NCBI RefSeq assembly: GCF_000620505.1
Contig: NZ_JIBC01000004.1
Coordinates: 62,001-126,000, forward strand
Origin: Sulfitobacter sp. 20_GPM-1509m
Lineage (GTDB): Bacteria; Pseudomonadota; Alphaproteobacteria; Rhodobacterales; Rhodobacteraceae
DNA: 64,000 nucleotides
Direction: 5' to 3'
Below are positions 62,385 to 64,000 of this stretch, in pieces. The stretch's first letter is position 1, and each line of letters begins with the position of its first letter. The notes beneath the pieces were generated by a model. That model saw only the letters and a program-made list of their open reading frames with translations, did not search any database and was not told the DNA's origin. Position numbers and translations under genes: made by a program.

Positions 62385-63961
62385 GCCGGTGCGGGCAGCT
62401 CCAGCAGCCCCCGCTCCTGCAAGGTTTCGCGGATCAGCTTCTTGGTGATCTTGCCATAGGCCGATTTCGGCATGTCCTCGATCAGGATCACCTGCTTGGG
62501 CAGCTTATAGCCCGAGATTTTCGGCTTTAACCACGCCAGCAAGTCGTCGGGATCAACCGCCGCCCCGGCATTCAGCACGCAGACGGCGACCCCGACCTCT
62601 CCCCAGGTCGGGTCGGGCACGCCCAGCACCGCAACCTCGCTGACGGCGTCATGCATCAGGATCTTTTCCTCGATCTCGCGAGGATAGATGTTGGACCCGC
62701 CCGAGATATACATATCGGACTCGCGGCCTGTGATATAAAGGTAGCCTTCCGCGTCCATATAACCCAGATCGCCGGTGCGGAACCAACCGTCGCGGAACGC
62801 CTTGGCGTTGGCCTCGGGGTTGTTGTAATAGCCCGCGAACACCGCAGGGCCGCTCACGCAAATCTCGCCCGACTGGCCCGCGGGCACCTCTGCGCCATTG
62901 CTGTCCTGGATCGAGACTTCGATGCCCGTGCGCGGATAGCCGCAACTGCCCACGCGCATTTCGGCATCATCCTCGGAATGTTCGGAAGGGGGCAGTACAG
63001 TGATGTTGCCCGTAACCTCGCCCAGACCGAAATATTGCACCAGAACCTTTCCCAGCACCTTCAGCGCGACCTTTTGATCGGCGCGGTACATCGGCGCGCC
63101 TGCATAGATCACATAGCGCAGCGACGACAGGTCATGGGCCTGCACACTGTCATGCTCAACCAGCATTTTGACGATGGTCGGCACCGTGAACATGTTGCTG
63201 ATCTGCTCGTCCTGCACGATCTGCCAGGCCACCGCAGGATCGAACCGTCCCGGCGGCAACAGCACCGTCGCGGCCCCTGCTGCCACCTGTGCCATCTGGT
63301 GAATGCCCGCCCCGTGGCTCAGCGGGGCCAGACACAGCGACCGGTCGCCGGGGCCGGTGGCGGGCATCAGGTCGTTCAGGTGGTTCAGCAGCACAAAGGC
63401 CATCTGCCCGTGGGTCAGCACCGACGCCTTTGGCCGCCCCGTGGTGCCGGAAGTGAAAAAGAACCAGCACGGATCATCGCGGTCCACGGGTGTGTTTGGC
63501 ACCTGTGTGCCCATGTGCGCGGCGATCAGCGTGTCGATGTCATCCGCACCGCCCCCGATGGTCAGCACAAAGCGGCGTGCCGCAGTATCGCAGGCGCTGG
63601 CGTGGTCGGGAAACTCGGCCCCGCAAACCATCCCCACCGCGCCTGAACTTTCGGCCAGCCACGCCACCTCGTCCGGGGTCTGGCGAAAGTTCGCAGGCAC
63701 ATAGACCGCGCCCAGCCGGAAACAGGCCAGCATGGTTTCAAACATCTGGTTGCAGTTTTGCGACTGCACCAGAATCCGGTCGCCCTTGTCCACGCCATGA
63801 TCCGCACGCAGGCCCGCCGCCAGCGCCGACACGCGGGCATCCAGCTCCGCCCACGTCCAGCGATCAGAACCGTAAACCAGCGCCAGACTGTCCTCCAGAC
63901 GCCGCGCATTGCGGGTCAGGTGCTGCGCAAGGTTGGCCACCCGCGTGGTCGATGGGGCCAC
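62381..63961 (-). CDS. AMP-dependent acyl-CoA synthetase (start may lie beyond the window)
   Basis: ATP- and CoA-dependent activation of a carboxylic acid. From a GTG at 63961 it has 526 residues; the frame stays open to the window edge for 13 more codons, so the true start may be upstream. The signature AMP-binding motif is FFFTSGTTGRPKASVLTHGQ, followed by YFGLGEVTGN, FRTGDLGYMDAEGYLYITGRESDMYISGGSNIYPREIEEKIL, and the C-terminal catalytic lysine in MPKSAYGKITKKLIRE. The residues lining the acyl pocket were not decoded, so fatty, aromatic and other acids are all possible. It is coupled to the double PCC gene. Confidence 0.9.
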   Translation of the reverse strand: MAPSTTRVANLAQHLTRNARRLEDSLALVYGSDRWTWAELDARVSALAAGLRADHGVDKGDRILVQSQNCNQMFETMLACFRLGAVYVPANFRQTPDEVAWLAESSGAVGMVCGAEFPDHASACDTAARRFVLTIGGGADDIDTLIAAHMGTQVPNTPVDRDDPCWFFFTSGTTGRPKASVLTHGQMAFVLLNHLNDLMPATGPGDRSLCLAPLSHGAGIHQMAQVAAGAATVLLPPGRFDPAVAWQIVQDEQISNMFTVPTIVKMLVEHDSVQAHDLSSLRYVIYAGAPMYRADQKVALKVLGKVLVQYFGLGEVTGNITVLPPSEHSEDDAEMRVGSCGYPRTGIEVSIQDSNGAEVPAGQSGEICVSGPAVFAGYYNNPEANAKAFRDGWFRTGDLGYMDAEGYLYITGRESDMYISGGSNIYPREIEEKILMHDAVSEVAVLGVPDPTWGEVGVAVCVLNAGAAVDPDDLLAWLKPKISGYKLPKQVILIEDMPKSAYGKITKKLIRETLQERGLLELPAPA

Positions 63962-64000
63962 GCCGCCTTTGGGGTCCGGTTTCGGAGACGCCCAATCGCT

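Noticed and set aside
1-64000. Search for prophage, insertion sequences, CRISPR arrays, rRNA and tRNA genes
   Set aside because: No transposase, integrase other than XerC, phage structural gene, repeat array or tRNA-like cloverleaf was recognised by eye; a tRNAscan or Infernal run would be needed to exclude small RNAs.

Overview
The window reads as chromosomal DNA of an alphaproteobacterium, most likely a marine Rhodobacterales (Roseobacter-group) species. The reasons are a GC content in the low sixties, dense back-to-back genes with many ATGA overlaps, frequent GTG/TTG starts, a phosphatidylcholine synthase of the bacterial Pcs type, a DUF1127 small protein, a RuvCAB–Tol–Pal–TilS–FtsH gene string in the alphaproteobacterial order, and a HutF/HutG-type histidine pathway. 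No rRNA, tRNA, CRISPR array, insertion sequence or prophage was found. The genus cannot be fixed from this sequence alone.

Layout. 1–5.3 kb (minus): the end of formate–tetrahydrofolate ligase, a MOSC protein, methionine aminopeptidase and FtsH. 5.4–15.1 kb (minus): one long cell-envelope and DNA-repair block, in transcription order ruvC-ruvA-ruvB-unknown-ybgC-tolQ-tolR-tolA-tolB-pal-cpoB-tilS-ftsH. 15.4–19.8 kb: a DUF1127 protein, a small membrane protein and an MFS-MATE-prmA operon. 19.9–26 kb: priA, then on the plus strand transaldolase, DUF484-xerC and pcs, then ogt. 26–30.8 kb: an NCS1 permease and ileS; ileS has a short isoleucine-rich upstream ORF and an internal low-GC segment. 30.9–38.5 kb: a large DUF2339 membrane protein, the ycjX-GNAT-ycjF operon, truA, a membrane-anchored NYN nuclease-like protein and a DoxX protein. 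38.5–41.7 kb: MsrB, a fasciclin protein, an ECF sigma/anti-sigma pair and a MarR regulator. 41.7–49.1 kb: a complete histidine-utilisation cluster, hutIHGU on the minus strand and hutF-hutC on the plus strand, sharing a 69–75 bp control region. 49.1–54.5 kb: an aldehyde dehydrogenase, a DgcA-like N-demethylase flavoprotein, an imelysin and a DUF1289 protein. 54.6–61.5 kb: a phosphonate-type ABC transporter (phnD-C-E-E) divergent from a response regulator/hybrid sensor kinase pair. 61.5–64 kb: a double PCC-domain protein and an acyl-CoA synthetase running to the right edge.

How the parts work together. HutH, HutU, HutI, HutF and HutG take histidine to glutamate plus formate, and the formate could be captured by the formate–THF ligase at the left edge. 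TolQRAB-Pal-CpoB maintain the outer membrane during division, with FtsH as membrane quality control. The ECF module sits upstream of, and may control, the fasciclin/MsrB/DoxX set. The most interesting regions are the ileS leader (a candidate ribosome-dependent attenuator starting with three ATG codons), the mosaic patch inside ileS, and the PhnD-type transporter paired with a two-component system.
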